Positions 1 through 9,778 are shown, counted from the first letter of the stretch. The stretch is 64,000 nucleotides of DNA from Providencia vermicola (GCF_020381325.1 NZ_JAGSPI010000004.1:62001-126000), one strand, 5' to 3'. The notes: generated from the letters alone by a model not told the origin. Numbers and translations: made by a program.

Positions 1-429
1 ACCAATAATAAAGGCTATCGAACCCCAAACACGGATTTTGCCGTAATCGAACGTGAATTGCTTCTGCCATGTTCCTGCTAATGAATCCCCTAATGGAACC
101 ATTGGAGCGAAAAATAAGTTAAAACCAATCATCACAAAAAGCAGCCATGCCCAATGGGAACCAAAAGCAAAGCCAATAGAAAAAATTAAGGATGATGCAG
201 CCAACAACCGCAATGCAGTAATTAATTTTGACGGCTCTTTGACTAATGGTGTGATAAACATCGCCCCAAGAAAACGAGCAGCAAGGCCTACCCCAAGCAA
301 AACACCGATCATTTCGGCATCAATGCCCTCTCCCTGTAGCCAAACAGACCAAAACGGTAAGAAAATACTGTATGCAAAAAAGTAGGTAAAATAATCAATT
401 GCTAGCCAACGCGTTGATGGAATGACCAT
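1..429 (-). CDS. hcaT: HcaT-like MFS transporter, N-terminal part (runs off the window)
   Basis: The reverse strand encodes about 143 residues beginning MVIPSTRWLAIDYFTYF and continuing through IFLPFWSVWL, ARFLGAMF, RLLAASSLIF, GFNLFFAPMVPL and TWQKQFTFDYGKIRVWGS. This closely follows the start of E. coli HcaT, a 12-helix major facilitator permease linked to 3-phenylpropionate uptake across the inner membrane. The ATG at 429 has a GGAGG ribosome site just upstream (434-438 on the + strand). The C-terminal two thirds lie beyond base 1, so I cannot tell whether the gene is intact. Substrate is inferred from family resemblance only. Confidence 0.82.
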   Translation of the reverse strand, partial: MVIPSTRWLAIDYFTYFFAYSIFLPFWSVWLQGEGIDAEMIGVLLGVGLAARFLGAMFITPLVKEPSKLITALRLLAASSLIFSIGFAFGSHWAWLLFVMIGFNLFFAPMVPLGDSLAGTWQKQFTFDYGKIRVWGSIAFIIG

Positions 430-448
430 CATCCCTCCATTTTTCAAT

Positions 449-487
449 GCAAAAAACCCGCTCATACTTAACAGTAGAAGCGGGTTT
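449..487 (-). terminator. Rho-independent terminator of glyA
   Basis: Inverted repeat AAACCCGCT / AGCGGGTTT (454-462 with 479-487) followed on the minus strand by a T-run. It lies 22 bases after the glyA stop and ends about 20 bases before the hcaT start, so it insulates hcaT from glyA transcription. Confidence 0.85.
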
Positions 488-508
488 AGGTAACTAAAAG
501 TCGTTATA

Positions 509-1762
509 TTATGCGTAAACTGGGTATTTTTTGCAGATAGCTAATACTTTTTGTTTCACGCTCTCAATGGTCGCTTCGTCATTGAGGTTGTCTAGAATAT
601 CACACATCCAGCCCGCTAGCTCGCGCGCTTCAGCTTCTTTAAAGCCACGACGCGTAATTGCTGGAGAACCAATACGCACACCAGAAGTGACAAATGGGCT
701 CTTCGGATCGTTTGGCACACTGTTTTTGTTCACGGTGATATTCGCACGGCCTAATGCAGCATCAGCATCTTTACCTGTGATATCTTTGTCAACTAAATCA
801 ACTAAGAACAGGTGGTTTTCAGTTCCACCAGAAACAACTTTATAGCCGCGTTGTTGGAAAACCTCGACCATTGCTTTCGCATTTTTCGCAACTTGTTGTT
901 GGTAGACTTTGAACTCAGGTTCCATGGCTTCTTTAAGCGCTACTGCTTTACCTGCAATAACATGCATTAAAGGACCGCCTTGCGAACCAGGGAATACGGC
1001 TGAGTTGATTTTTTTGTACAGCTCTTCATCACCGCCTTTCGCGAGGATCAAACCACCACGAGGACCCGCTAATGTTTTGTGAGTTGTGGTTGTTACAACG
1101 TGAGCATGTGGAACTGGGTTTGGGTAAACACCTGCCGCAATCAGACCCGCAACGTGTGCCATATCAACGAATAAGTAAGCATTGATAGCATCTGCGATTT
1201 CACGCATTTTAGCCCAATCAACCACGCCTGAATACGCAGAGAAACCACCGATAATCATTTTTGGTTTATGTTTTTCAGCTTGCGCTTTGATATCGTCGTA
1301 GTCAATTTTACCGCTTTCATCAATACCGTAAGGAACGATATTGTATAATTTACCAGAGAAGTTAACTGGAGAACCGTGAGTTAAGTGACCACCGTGCGCC
1401 AAATTCATACCCAGCACAGTATCACCCGGTTGAAGCAATGCCATGTAAACTGCCGCATTCGCTTGTGAACCAGAGTGTGGCTGCACGTTTGCGTAGTCTG
1501 CACCAAATAATTCTTTTGCGCGGTCAATCGCTAATTGCTCAACAACATCAACATACTCACAACCGCCGTAATAGCGTTTGCCTGGATACCCTTCTGCATA
1601 TTTATTGGTTAGCTGAGAACCTTGAGCCTGCATGACTCGTGGACTGGTATAGTTTTCAGAAGCAATTAATTCAATGTGTTCTTCTTGACGTTGTACTTCT
1701 TGCTCCATTGCTTCCCATAATTTTGGATCATAGTCTGCAATATTCATTTCACGCTTTAACAT
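509..1762 (-). CDS. glyA: Serine hydroxymethyltransferase
   Basis: PLP-dependent cytosolic enzyme converting serine and tetrahydrofolate to glycine and 5,10-methylene-THF, the main one-carbon source of the cell. The 417-residue product is nearly collinear with E. coli Gly[13 protein letters not shown] start, [13 protein letters not shown], the PLP-lysine motif [14 protein letters not shown], and the terminal YPVYA. I chose the ATG at 1762 over one 21 bases upstream because it matches the family start and has AGGAG at the right distance. The gene is monocistronic and divergent from hmp, with a PurR box in the shared upstream region. Confidence 0.97.
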   Translation of the reverse strand: MLKREMNIADYDPKLWEAMEQEVQRQEEHIELIASENYTSPRVMQAQGSQLTNKYAEGYPGKRYYGGCEYVDVVEQLAIDRAKELFGADYANVQPHSGSQANAAVYMALLQPGDTVLGMNLAHGGHLTHGSPVNFSGKLYNIVPYGIDESGKIDYDDIKAQAEKHKPKMIIGGFSAYSGVVDWAKMREIADAINAYLFVDMAHVAGLIAAGVYPNPVPHAHVVTTTTHKTLAGPRGGLILAKGGDEELYKKINSAVFPGSQGGPLMHVIAGKAVALKEAMEPEFKVYQQQVAKNAKAMVEVFQQRGYKVVSGGTENHLFLVDLVDKDITGKDADAALGRANITVNKNSVPNDPKSPFVTSGVRIGSPAITRRGFKEAEARELAGWMCDILDNLNDEATIESVKQKVLAICKKYPVYA

Positions 1763-1868
1763 TCGCTTCTCCTGCCTCAGCAATTCAATAGGTTGACAAT
1801 CAATTCATCGCAATAGCACACAGTGTAAACTCTTTTTCGTTCTTGAGATAGCCCTAAAGAAAAAATAT

Positions 1869-1884
1869 ACGCAAACGATTGCAT
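1869..1884 (-). promoter_or_regulatory. PurR operator upstream of glyA
   Basis: ACGCAAACGATTGCAT matches the PurR palindrome ACGCAAACGTTTGCGT at 13 of 16 positions, with the central dyad preserved. It lies about 107 bases upstream of the glyA start, as expected for purine repression of glyA known in E. coli. Binding is inferred. Confidence 0.75.
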
Positions 1885-2047
1885 TAATTTTTTTCACGTC
1901 ATTTACCACTCTCAGCCTCATTATAAAATAGCTCAAATTTTAAATTTTGACGGAGGAATATCTGGTATTGCGAGTCCCTTCTCATTATGTGCCTATTTTT
2001 GCCCTATTTTGTCTATTTGCATCTTTACAGATACCCTTAAATATTAT

Positions 2048-2070
2048 AAGTTGTATTTAAAATGCATGTT
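2048..2070 (+). promoter_or_regulatory. NsrR operator upstream of hmp
   Basis: A 23-bp dyad built on AAGTTGTATTT / AAATGCATGTT matches the NsrR consensus (AAGATGCATTT repeated as a dyad) seen before hmp in other enterics. It sits about 150 bases before hmp. NsrR is a nitric-oxide-sensing Fe-S repressor, so NO would derepress hmp. The rest of the 461-base glyA-hmp gap is AT-rich, and no further gene is visible in it. Confidence 0.75.
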
Positions 2071-2223
2071 TATAAATAAACTTTATGTCTCTCATAAAAG
2101 TGAAGATTATCGGTACGCAATTCAGCTATCCCACTGAAAATTAAGTGTTCTATTTTTGGATAGTTCAGAAAAATGCCAAACTCTTCCTAACAGAGAACAT
2201 GAAAAAAATTCAGGAGCACCTGT

Positions 2224-3423
2224 ATGTTAGACAGCCAAACTATCGCTATCGTTAAATCAACCATTCCTGCTATCGCAGCCACTGGGCCAAAACTTACCGC
2301 ACATTTCTATGACAGAATGTTCAATCAACATCCTGAATTAAAAGATATTTTCAATATGACTCACCAAGCTAATGGTGCCCAACGCGAAGCATTATTTAAT
2401 GCAATCTGCGCTTATGCTGTTCATATTGAAACCCCTGAAGCATTAATTTCTGCCGTTGAAAAGATTGCGCAAAAACACGTTAGTTTAAATATTAAACCTG
2501 AACATTACCCTATCGTCGGCGAAAACCTACTGGCTGCCATTGATGAGCTCCTCAATCCTGGTCAAGAAGTGCTTGATGCATGGGGCAAAGCCTACGGGGT
2601 ATTAGCCGATATTTTTATTGGTCGTGAAGCCTCAATTTACCAAGAAAATGCTGATAAAAATGGGGGTTGGGAAGGTTTACGTGAATTTAAACTGAAACAA
2701 AAACAGCCACAAAGCGATGTAATCACCAGCTTTGAGTTCGTCCCTGTTGATGGAAAACCCGTCGCAGACTATCGCCCAGGTCAATACATCACAATTTATA
2801 TTAATCATGATGGATTCGAGAACCAAGAGATCCGCCAATACTCTTTAACGACAGCACCTAATGGCCAAAGTTACCGTATCGCAGTAAAACGTGAAGACCA
2901 AGGCGCCGTGTCTAATTTCTTGCATCAACAGATCAATGAAGGGGATAGTGTTTATTTAGCACCTCCATGTGGTGATTTCTTTATCGATGTTGATAACCAA
3001 ACGCCCGTCACACTCATCTCCGCAGGTGTTGGCCTGACGCCAATGTTAAGCATGCTAAACCACCTGACGCAACAAGGCCATGAAGCAACGATCAACTGGC
3101 TACATGCGGCTGAAAATGGTGCTGTTCATGCATTTAACCACGAAATTCAGCAATTGATGGCCAAACAAAAAACGGGGCATTCTGCCATTTGGTTTAACCA
3201 ACCGCGAGTCCATGACCGCCTCGGCTTTGATTACCAATATGAAGGATTAATGGATTTACAAAAAGTACGCGAATGGATTGATCAACCGAATATGCAATTC
3301 TATTTCTGTGGCCCAGTAGGCTTTATGCAGTATATTGGACAGCAATTAATTGCCATGGGCGTTAATGCTGAAGCTATCCACTACGAGTGCTTTGGCCCTC
3401 ATAAGGTACTGTCCCTGAATTAA
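2224..3423 (+). CDS. hmp: Flavohemoglobin, nitric oxide dioxygenase
   Basis: 399-residue cytosolic enzyme that oxidises NO to nitrate using O2 and NAD(P)H. The N-terminal globin domain (about 1-140) carries the proximal-His region [13 protein letters not shown]. The FAD domain has the [10 protein letters not shown] motif, and the NAD domain has [14 protein letters not shown] and the terminal YECFGPHK. Length matches E. coli Hmp (396). An AGGAG site lies 8 bases before the ATG. It stands alone, divergent from glyA, with an NsrR-type operator upstream and an inverted repeat directly after the stop. Confidence 0.97.
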   Translation: MLDSQTIAIVKSTIPAIAATGPKLTAHFYDRMFNQHPELKDIFNMTHQANGAQREALFNAICAYAVHIETPEALISAVEKIAQKHVSLNIKPEHYPIVGENLLAAIDELLNPGQEVLDAWGKAYGVLADIFIGREASIYQENADKNGGWEGLREFKLKQKQPQSDVITSFEFVPVDGKPVADYRPGQYITIYINHDGFENQEIRQYSLTTAPNGQSYRIAVKREDQGAVSNFLHQQINEGDSVYLAPPCGDFFIDVDNQTPVTLISAGVGLTPMLSMLNHLTQQGHEATINWLHAAENGAVHAFNHEIQQLMAKQKTGHSAIWFNQPRVHDRLGFDYQYEGLMDLQKVREWIDQPNMQFYFCGPVGFMQYIGQQLIAMGVNAEAIHYECFGPHKVLSLN

Positions 3424-3430
3424 TAAATAA

Positions 3431-3459
3431 AAAATGCTCTTCCGCTTAGAAGAGCATTT
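3431..3459. terminator. Inverted repeat between hmp and glnB
   Basis: AAATGCTCTT / AAGAGCATTT hairpin 8 bases after the hmp stop. The T-rich tail is on the minus-strand side, so it may work in both directions but looks stronger for leftward transcription. Confidence 0.65.
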
Positions 3460-3525
3460 CCTGAAACGTATCAGCCAAAAGAAACTGTTCTAATGGCTTG
3501 GTGTTTGAAGTTTTTTCACAGCTTA

Positions 3526-3591
3526 GCGGTAACGGGCTCGCATAAAAAATACACTGTTTTAATCCCATTCCTGTGTATTTACCGTTACCGC
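3526..3591 (-). terminator. Nested stem-loop, glnB terminator
   Basis: The outer repeat GCGGTAACGG / CCGTTACCGC encloses an inner repeat AAATACAC / GTGTATTT (3547-3554 with 3573-3580). On the minus strand the inner stem is followed by a run of T, giving a normal intrinsic terminator just after glnB. The outer 10-bp stem would fold around it. Confidence 0.65.
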
Positions 3592-3606
3592 CTTTTAACC
3601 CTAAAG

Positions 3607-3957
<351 letters not shown>

Positions 3958-5580
3958 TTATGACCAGTTTTTACGGCCAAAACCTGAGGTGATCGGATAA
4001 CGGCGGTCTTTACCAAAATTCCGCATGGTAATACGCGGCCCAACAGGTGCTTGTCGGCGTTTATATTCATTCAGATCAACCAAGCGCACCACTTTACGGA
4101 CAACGTCTTTATCAAAACCTAGCTTGATAAGGTCATTCACGGATAAGTCTTTTTCAACATAACCTTCTAAGATAGCATCTAATATCTCATAAGGCGGCAA
4201 ACTATCTTGGTCTAACTGCCCCGGGGCCAGTTCTGCTGATGGCGGCCTATCAATCACACGCTGTGGAATAGCCGGTGAAAGCGTATTGCGGTATTTAGCC
4301 AGTTCAAAAACCAATGTTTTTGGCACATCTTTTAACACATCAAAGCCGCCAGCCATATCACCATACAGTGTTGAGTAACCCACTGCAGACTCACTCTTAT
4401 TACTGGTCGTCAAGACTAAACGGCGGCGTTTATTGGACATCGCCATTAAAATAACAGCACGGCAGCGAGCTTGTAAGTTTTCTTCGGTGGTATCAACCGC
4501 AGTTCCTTCAAACATTGGACTTAATTGTGCCATGAATGAATCAAACATCGGTTCGATAGAGACAATATCAAATTCCACACCTAATAACTCAGCTTGTTCT
4601 TTGGCATCATGAATACTCATTTCTGAGGTATAACGGAACGGCATCATCACCGCTTGCACGCGTTCTTTACCGATAGCATCAACCGCAATAGCCACTGTTA
4701 AACCAGAGTCGATCCCGCCTGATAACCCAAGGATTGCACCATTGAAACCGTTTTTATTGATATAATCGCGAGTCGACATCACTAAGGCTTGATATACCTG
4801 CGCGACGGGGTCATTTTCAATAAACACACTACCTTCACTTACCAATTCCAGCTCATCAAATTTTACCGTAACAACTTGTTCTTTGAATTCGGGCAGTTTA
4901 AAGGTTTGTTTGCCTTTATTTGCAATGACTTTCGAACCACCATCAAACACCAACTCGTCTTGTCCACCCACTTGGTTGAGGTAAACGATAGGCATGTGAG
5001 TACGTTGGCAATGATCAACCAGTAAGTCGCTACGGATATGTTCCTTATGAATATCATACGGTGATGCATTGATAGTTAGTAATAACTCGGCTCCAGCACC
5101 TTTCACCGCATCAACAGGCTCGTCATACCAAATGTCTTCACAAATCAATAAGCCTAATTGATAGCCTTTGAATTCTACCACGCAGGTTTTTTCAGCTGCG
5201 CTGAAATAGCGCGGTTCATCAAAAACACCGTAGTTTGGTAGCTCTTGCTTAAAATAGCGAGCATGCAATTTCCCTTGATAGAAGAAAGAAAGTGCATTGA
5301 AGATTTCGTCCCCTTCATAGCAAGGGTGGCCAACAATAATTGCCGTTTCTGTACTCGCCTTTTGCAAACGTTCAAGTTGAGCCTCACATCTGTCTTCAAA
5401 ATCTGCACGGAAAATTAAATCCTCAGGCGGGTAGCCCGTCAGAGACAGTTCTGAAAACATCACAATATCGGTTTGTGAGGCTTGTTCACTCACGACTTGT
5501 AACATGCGATCGCAGTTACCTTCGATGTCACCGACTAACCAGTTGAGTTGTGCGAGTGAAATATTAAGCTTACGGCTCAT
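3958..5580 (-). CDS. nadE: Glutamine-dependent NAD+ synthetase
   Basis: 540-residue two-domain enzyme making NAD+ from deamido-NAD+ with glutamine as ammonia donor. The N-terminal nitrilase-type amidase (about 1-250) has E44 (FSELSLTGYPPEDL), a lysine in FKQELPNYGVFDE and the cysteine in LLICEDIWYD. The C-terminal synthetase has the ATP-pyrophosphatase loop LGLSGGIDSG and TTSNKSESAVGYSTLYGD. E. coli K-12 NadE is a short ammonia-dependent enzyme at another locus, so this is a different, longer form linked here to glnB. That linkage ties nitrogen sensing to glutamine use in an operon, which is inference. Confidence 0.95.
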   Translation of the reverse strand: MSRKLNISLAQLNWLVGDIEGNCDRMLQVVSEQASQTDIVMFSELSLTGYPPEDLIFRADFEDRCEAQLERLQKASTETAIIVGHPCYEGDEIFNALSFFYQGKLHARYFKQELPNYGVFDEPRYFSAAEKTCVVEFKGYQLGLLICEDIWYDEPVDAVKGAGAELLLTINASPYDIHKEHIRSDLLVDHCQRTHMPIVYLNQVGGQDELVFDGGSKVIANKGKQTFKLPEFKEQVVTVKFDELELVSEGSVFIENDPVAQVYQALVMSTRDYINKNGFNGAILGLSGGIDSGLTVAIAVDAIGKERVQAVMMPFRYTSEMSIHDAKEQAELLGVEFDIVSIEPMFDSFMAQLSPMFEGTAVDTTEENLQARCRAVILMAMSNKRRRLVLTTSNKSESAVGYSTLYGDMAGGFDVLKDVPKTLVFELAKYRNTLSPAIPQRVIDRPPSAELAPGQLDQDSLPPYEILDAILEGYVEKDLSVNDLIKLGFDKDVVRKVVRLVDLNEYKRRQAPVGPRITMRNFGKDRRYPITSGFGRKNWS

Positions 5581-5654
5581 AACGTGTTTCTTCTCCCGAA
5601 GCGTGAATACAGTTTATCTTGTCCACGTGGATTATATAGGTGAATAATAGTTAA

Positions 5655-6995
5655 TTATTCTTTAAAGTCATTAGCTTCCAAATCGTGGCGGCCAAGTAAT
5701 TTATAAAATTCTGTGCGATTTCGCCCAGCCATGCGTGCCGCTTGAGTAACATTACCTTTCGTCATCTGTAATAACTTGCGTAAATAATTTAATTCAAATT
5801 GATTACGTGCTTCCACAAAGGTTGGCAAGGCAGTATTTTCACCTTGTAACGCTTGGCTGACAAGGGCTTCACTAATAACAGGAGATGTTGTTAACGCTAC
5901 ACATTGTTCAATCACGTTAACCAATTGGCGTACATTGCCTGGCCAAGTTGCTGTCATCAGGCATTTCATCGCATCACTTGAAAAACTGCGAACAAAGGGC
6001 TTATGCCGAGACGCAGATTCTCTCAATAAATGATTTGCTAATAATGGAATATCTTCTGCACGTTCATTTAGCGCAGGAATACGTAAATTAACCACATTCA
6101 GGCGATAATAAAGATCTTCACGAAACTCGTTTTTTTCCATCGCTTTAGGTAAATTACGGTGTGTTGCAGATAAAATACGCACATCGATGTCTAAGTCGCG
6201 ATTGCTTCCTAATGGGCGAACTTTGCGTTCTTGTAACACCCGCAATAATTTTACCTGTAAGGGCATTGGCATATCGCCAATTTCATCAAGAAACAGAGTG
6301 CCACCACTTGCGGCAAAAAACAGCCCCTCGCGGTTACTCACCGCCCCCGTAAAGGCACCTTTTGCATGACCAAATAGTTCAGATTCTAAAAGTTGTTCTG
6401 GCAATGCGCCGCAATTGATAGCAATAAAGGGTTTACGGGCGCGCGGACTTGCTTTGTGAATGGCCTGCGCTAACACTTCTTTACCCGTTCCACTTTGGCC
6501 GTTGATCAGTACGCTAACGTCTGATTGTGCCACCATATGGGCTTGTTCAAGAAGACGTATCATTAAAGGGCTGCGGGTGACTATCCCCGAGCTCCACTCT
6601 TCATCACTCATCGGTGAAGAAGATAAAGCGAGTGCTTCATCAATAGCTTTATATAAAGCGTCTTTATCAACAGGTTTCGTTAAAAAGCTGAACACGCCAC
6701 GTTGTGTCGCAGCAACGGCATCAGGGATTGAACCATGTGCCGTTAAGATGATAACTGGCATATTAGGATGCGCTTTTTGAATTTCATCAAACAGCGCCAT
6801 TCCATCCATCTCATCCATGCGTAAGTCACTTATCACCAAATCTAACTTTTCTTTCTGTAAGATTTTAAGTGCTTCAGGGCCACTTTCCGCGGTGGTTACT
6901 TTAAACCCTTCGCTACTTAACCGCATCCCAAGTAATTTAAGTAAACTAGGGTCGTCATCAACGAGCAGTAAACTTGCCGACTTACGGTTTGTCAT
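5655..6995 (-). CDS. glrR: GlrR (QseF) sigma-54-dependent response regulator
   Basis: 446 residues. An N-terminal receiver domain (LLVDDDP, phospho-Asp in LVISDLRMDEMDG) is followed by an AAA+ sigma-54 activation domain with Walker A (GQSGTGKE) and the intact sigma-54 contact loop GAFTGA in ELFGHAKGAFTGAV. A Fis-type helix-turn-helix (NVTQAARMAGRNRTEFYKLL) ends the protein. It is last in glrK-qseG-glrR and its start overlaps the qseG stop. Its known target in enterics is glmY, and three matching sites lie upstream of glmY in this window. Confidence 0.95.
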   Translation of the reverse strand: MTNRKSASLLLVDDDPSLLKLLGMRLSSEGFKVTTAESGPEALKILQKEKLDLVISDLRMDEMDGMALFDEIQKAHPNMPVIILTAHGSIPDAVAATQRGVFSFLTKPVDKDALYKAIDEALALSSSPMSDEEWSSGIVTRSPLMIRLLEQAHMVAQSDVSVLINGQSGTGKEVLAQAIHKASPRARKPFIAINCGALPEQLLESELFGHAKGAFTGAVSNREGLFFAASGGTLFLDEIGDMPMPLQVKLLRVLQERKVRPLGSNRDLDIDVRILSATHRNLPKAMEKNEFREDLYYRLNVVNLRIPALNERAEDIPLLANHLLRESASRHKPFVRSFSSDAMKCLMTATWPGNVRQLVNVIEQCVALTTSPVISEALVSQALQGENTALPTFVEARNQFELNYLRKLLQMTKGNVTQAARMAGRNRTEFYKLLGRHDLEANDFKE

Positions 6996-7813
6996 TATTT
7001 CGCGTTCTCCGATGAAGGTTGTTCTACAGGAGGCTCAGCGGGTTTTGCTGCGTCAGATGAGGTTTCTTTCTCGCCTTCAACAACGCTTTCGACTTCTTTT
7101 TCCGTTTCATTAGTGCTTTTTTTCCGTGAGGAAAGTTGGCGCTCAATGTCCGTTAAGTTTTCGAGTTTACGCGATGTTGTGTTCAGTTCAAAAGCCAACT
7201 TAGCGTTGTCTTCTTTTAAGCGATCAAGCTTAGTATCCATTTCTTGCTGTAGGCGTTTATAACGTGCCCCTGCATCCGAAAGGTTAATAATTTGCACTTG
7301 TTGCTCACGCCATAACTGTAATAAAGGGCGTACCGCAGTGGGAAAACTGAGACTATATGTATTAATGCTGTCGAGCATTTTTCGCCGCTCGGCAATCGTT
7401 GGGTCAGCTGAATTTAACAGTATATTTTGTTGAAATGCATTTGACCAATCTGTAACCTCTATTTTGCTTGCATTTTCACGCGCTTGTGAAGTTTCTGTGC
7501 GATCTGCACAGTCCATCATACGCAACCAAAATAGCGCATTTTCACGAGCAGCAGGCTGATCATTTTCCCAAATCGTGTCGCATGATGCATAACGATAATC
7601 AGTCACTTTCACTTCAGGCACAACCACTTGTGCCAGCGTTTCCAGTGGTGATTGACCATTTTTTACTACACACCCGTTTAGGATAAGGGTAAAGAATACC
7701 GCCCCAAAGCTAACCCCTGTTCGTCTCATCACGAATGGGTTTATCTGATTAAGTTTATTTGGCAGAGCTTTACGATAAAGCACCGCTAAAAAATCTGTAG
7801 ACCGATTGACCAT
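6995..7813 (-). CDS. qseG: QseG outer-membrane lipoprotein
   Basis: Product of the gene between the sensor and the regulator. It has a hydrophobic stretch ending in the lipobox LNGC, a central conserved region (YWLRMMDCADR-like FWLRMMDCADR) and a heptad-rich LENLTDIERQLS segment shared with E. coli QseG, then a low-complexity Glu/Pro tail. The ATG at 7813 overlaps the glrK stop as TAATG, which favours translational coupling, and gives 272 residues with a long basic N-region. An internal ATG at 7729 would give a more usual 20-residue lipoprotein signal but has no clear ribosome site. QseG is thought to contact the GlrK kinase. Confidence 0.88.
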   Translation of the reverse strand: MVNRSTDFLAVLYRKALPNKLNQINPFVMRRTGVSFGAVFFTLILNGCVVKNGQSPLETLAQVVVPEVKVTDYRYASCDTIWENDQPAARENALFWLRMMDCADRTETSQARENASKIEVTDWSNAFQQNILLNSADPTIAERRKMLDSINTYSLSFPTAVRPLLQLWREQQVQIINLSDAGARYKRLQQEMDTKLDRLKEDNAKLAFELNTTSRKLENLTDIERQLSSRKKSTNETEKEVESVVEGEKETSSDAAKPAEPPVEQPSSENAK

Positions 7814-9252
7814 TATTCATTCTCTGCTGTTAGAGGCAGTTCAATTCTAAAACAGACATCTGCTGATTTATATGGGACTAGTGAGAGTTCTCCGCCCATT
7901 TGTTTTATACAATCTTGTGCAATACTTAACCCCAACCCACTCCCTTTAACCGCACCTTTTCTTTGCAAGGACCCTTGGAAAAAAGGCTCAAAAATCATGC
8001 TTTGCTCAGATTCGGGAATTGGCGTACCTGTATTTGCAACTTCAATCAGCAGTTTGTTGCCTGTTTGACGACTCGTGATCCAAATATTACCTGATTCGCC
8101 ACCATAGTGCACCGCATTGGAGTAGATATTATCAATAACTCGCCCAAGCAAAGTGGGTTCCGCTAAACAGCTTTCGACTTTTAAACGGACTTCCGTTTTT
8201 ATATTTTTGGCTCTAGCCGGTAAATTATGTGCATTAACAATATCTTCAATCAATTTATTTAGGTCAACTAATTGCGCTTCTGGTGGGTCATCAACCAATT
8301 TACGATTATAATCGAGTAACTGCTCAATAAGTTGCTGAAGATGCTTACTGCTATGATCAAGAATTTCAACAACCTCCCTTTGAGAGTCGGTTAATGGCCC
8401 TGCGACTTCATCAGCAAGTAATTCCGTGCCTTCTCGCATACTGGCGAGTGGTGTTTTTAACTCATGGGAAATATGGCGTAAAAACTCATGGCGCTGAGAC
8501 TCAAGCCAAGCCAAGCGCTCACTTAGCCAAATAATACGCTGAGCGATTGTACGAAGTTCTCTTGGCCCTTTAAAACGTTCAATGTTACTGGCTAGAGTTC
8601 GACCTGTACCAAGGCGATTGATCATTCGCTCGATAACTTTCACTGGACCAATAATCATTCGAGTAAATAAAGTCACTAATAATGCGCTGAGCAAGAACAA
8701 GATCAAACTTTGCCAACCGAATAGTTGCCCTTTATTTGCAATTGCTTTTTGCAACTGTTCTCCGCGGCTAAAAATCACATCGCGAGTTTCCTGTACAAGA
8801 GCGGCATTCTCTGCTGAAAATTGCTCTAAGGCTTGAGTGACTTTCGCGGTGGGTTCATTATTTTCACATGTCACTATTTTAAGTTGTGCTAATGTTGCCG
8901 TGAGCTTTGAGGTGTCAGATGTTTGAGGCAAAATGGTTTTTTGCCGTTCAAACATTTGTTCATAATCGGCAAATTGTTTTTGGTATTGGGTTTGCAAAGC
9001 TGCGTCTTGTAATACGCAATATTGCCGATAGCTACGCTCCATTTCCAATGCGAGGCTACTCATCACCTCACTGCGCCTTGCATCTAATAAGGTGGTTTTA
9101 TTGATATTTGCGGCTTGGTTACTCAGTTGTTCTAAACTTTGATACGCCTGATATGCTAAGACCAATAAAGGCAGCAAGACGAGCCAAAATGCCATCACAA
9201 CTAGTTGCCGCAAGGAACGCGGGAAAAAACGCCATTTGCTCAATACATTCAT
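7813..9252 (-). CDS. glrK: GlrK (QseE) sensor histidine kinase
   Basis: 479 residues. There are two membrane segments (about 14-34 and 175-197) bounding a periplasmic helical sensor region, then a HAMP linker (RMIIGPVKVIERM). The HisKA box is HISHELKTPLASMREG and the ATPase has the N box (VIDNIYSNAVHYGG) and G box (GSGLGLSIAQDC). It phosphorylates GlrR. First gene of the operon glrK-qseG-glrR. About 110 bases upstream lies an excellent sigma-54 promoter, and glmY lies further upstream on the same strand. Confidence 0.95.
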   Translation of the reverse strand: MNVLSKWRFFPRSLRQLVVMAFWLVLLPLLVLAYQAYQSLEQLSNQAANINKTTLLDARRSEVMSSLALEMERSYRQYCVLQDAALQTQYQKQFADYEQMFERQKTILPQTSDTSKLTATLAQLKIVTCENNEPTAKVTQALEQFSAENAALVQETRDVIFSRGEQLQKAIANKGQLFGWQSLILFLLSALLVTLFTRMIIGPVKVIERMINRLGTGRTLASNIERFKGPRELRTIAQRIIWLSERLAWLESQRHEFLRHISHELKTPLASMREGTELLADEVAGPLTDSQREVVEILDHSSKHLQQLIEQLLDYNRKLVDDPPEAQLVDLNKLIEDIVNAHNLPARAKNIKTEVRLKVESCLAEPTLLGRVIDNIYSNAVHYGGESGNIWITSRQTGNKLLIEVANTGTPIPESEQSMIFEPFFQGSLQRKGAVKGSGLGLSIAQDCIKQMGGELSLVPYKSADVCFRIELPLTAENE

Positions 9253-9365
9253 CTCATACCCATTAAACGTATTTCAATGGTAACAGAACTCTCTCTCTCA
9301 CGAAAAGGTGAATTAGGGTTCTGAGTGTCATAGCATAAAAATCAGACTAACTATGACCGAATGAC

Positions 9366-9381
9366 TGCAATCTGCGTGCCA
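9366..9381 (-). promoter_or_regulatory. Sigma-54 promoter in front of glrK
   Basis: Minus-strand TGGCACGCAGATTGCA is a full match to the RpoN consensus TGGCAC-N5-TTGCA, with GG and GC in the -24/-12 phase. Predicted start is near 9355, giving a leader of about 100 bases to the glrK ATG. It would let GlrR, which activates sigma-54, drive its own operon. Confidence 0.8.
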
Positions 9382-9460
9382 GTTTATTAAATAAAAATGA
9401 GTATTTTCAGTGGGGTATGCCCTAACAGTGAATATTTTATTTTAGAGTATTTATTAATAT

Positions 9461-9530
9461 TCCCTAAATAATTCGGATTGCAGTTAGGCACAGGTAACAA
9501 CGCTGTGGTTCAAAGTATGACAGGCGTAGG
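9461..9530. repeat. Short (internally deleted) ERIC element
   Basis: The left end CCTAAATAATTCGGATTGCAG and right end AACGCTGTGGTTCAAAGTATGACAGG are imperfect inverted complements that resemble the two termini of enterobacterial ERIC repeats. The usual central CTAGGAGCATAC dyad is missing. About 70 bp in all, the size of known ERIC deletion variants. It lies between glmY and the glrK promoter. Confidence 0.5.
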
Positions 9531-9532
9531 AA

Positions 9533-9778
9533 GGCGGAGATAAGGATCGACCTTAACTCCGCCAGCGATGATTTACTGCTTTTATAGGATTATGTCTTTA
9601 CATTAAAGATAATCATATAGGTGGTGCCTCACTCCACGTGTCGCCCTGTGTTTGATAAGGCCCGAAGGCGAGTATCTGTGCTGTTGGACGGTAGGCACCT
9701 TACTTTGGCGTCATTCTGGCTTTATGTGGTATGTTCCCAACTATTTATGGACCGACATAATAAATTGAATGAGCAACT
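9533..9778 (-). ncRNA. glmY: GlmY small RNA
   Basis: The transcript predicted from the sigma-54 promoter begins AGTTGCTCATTCA and then TTATGT...ACATAA forms a first stem, which follows the 5' end of E. coli GlmY as I recall it (AGTGGCTCATTCA, same TTATGT/ACATAA stem). A second large stem pairs 9623-9629 with 9693-9699. Placement upstream of glrK on the same strand is also conserved. GlmY sequesters the adaptor RapZ, sparing GlmZ and raising glmS expression for glucosamine-6-phosphate synthesis. The 3' end is uncertain: a strong hairpin GGCGGAG...CTCCGCC (9533-9563) is the best terminator candidate but lacks a good T-run, and the processed form may end near 9620. Confidence 0.8.

Noticed and set aside
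53-385. 110-codon open frame on the + strand
   Set aside because: It lies wholly opposite the hcaT coding sequence, which matches a known family; no ribosome site.
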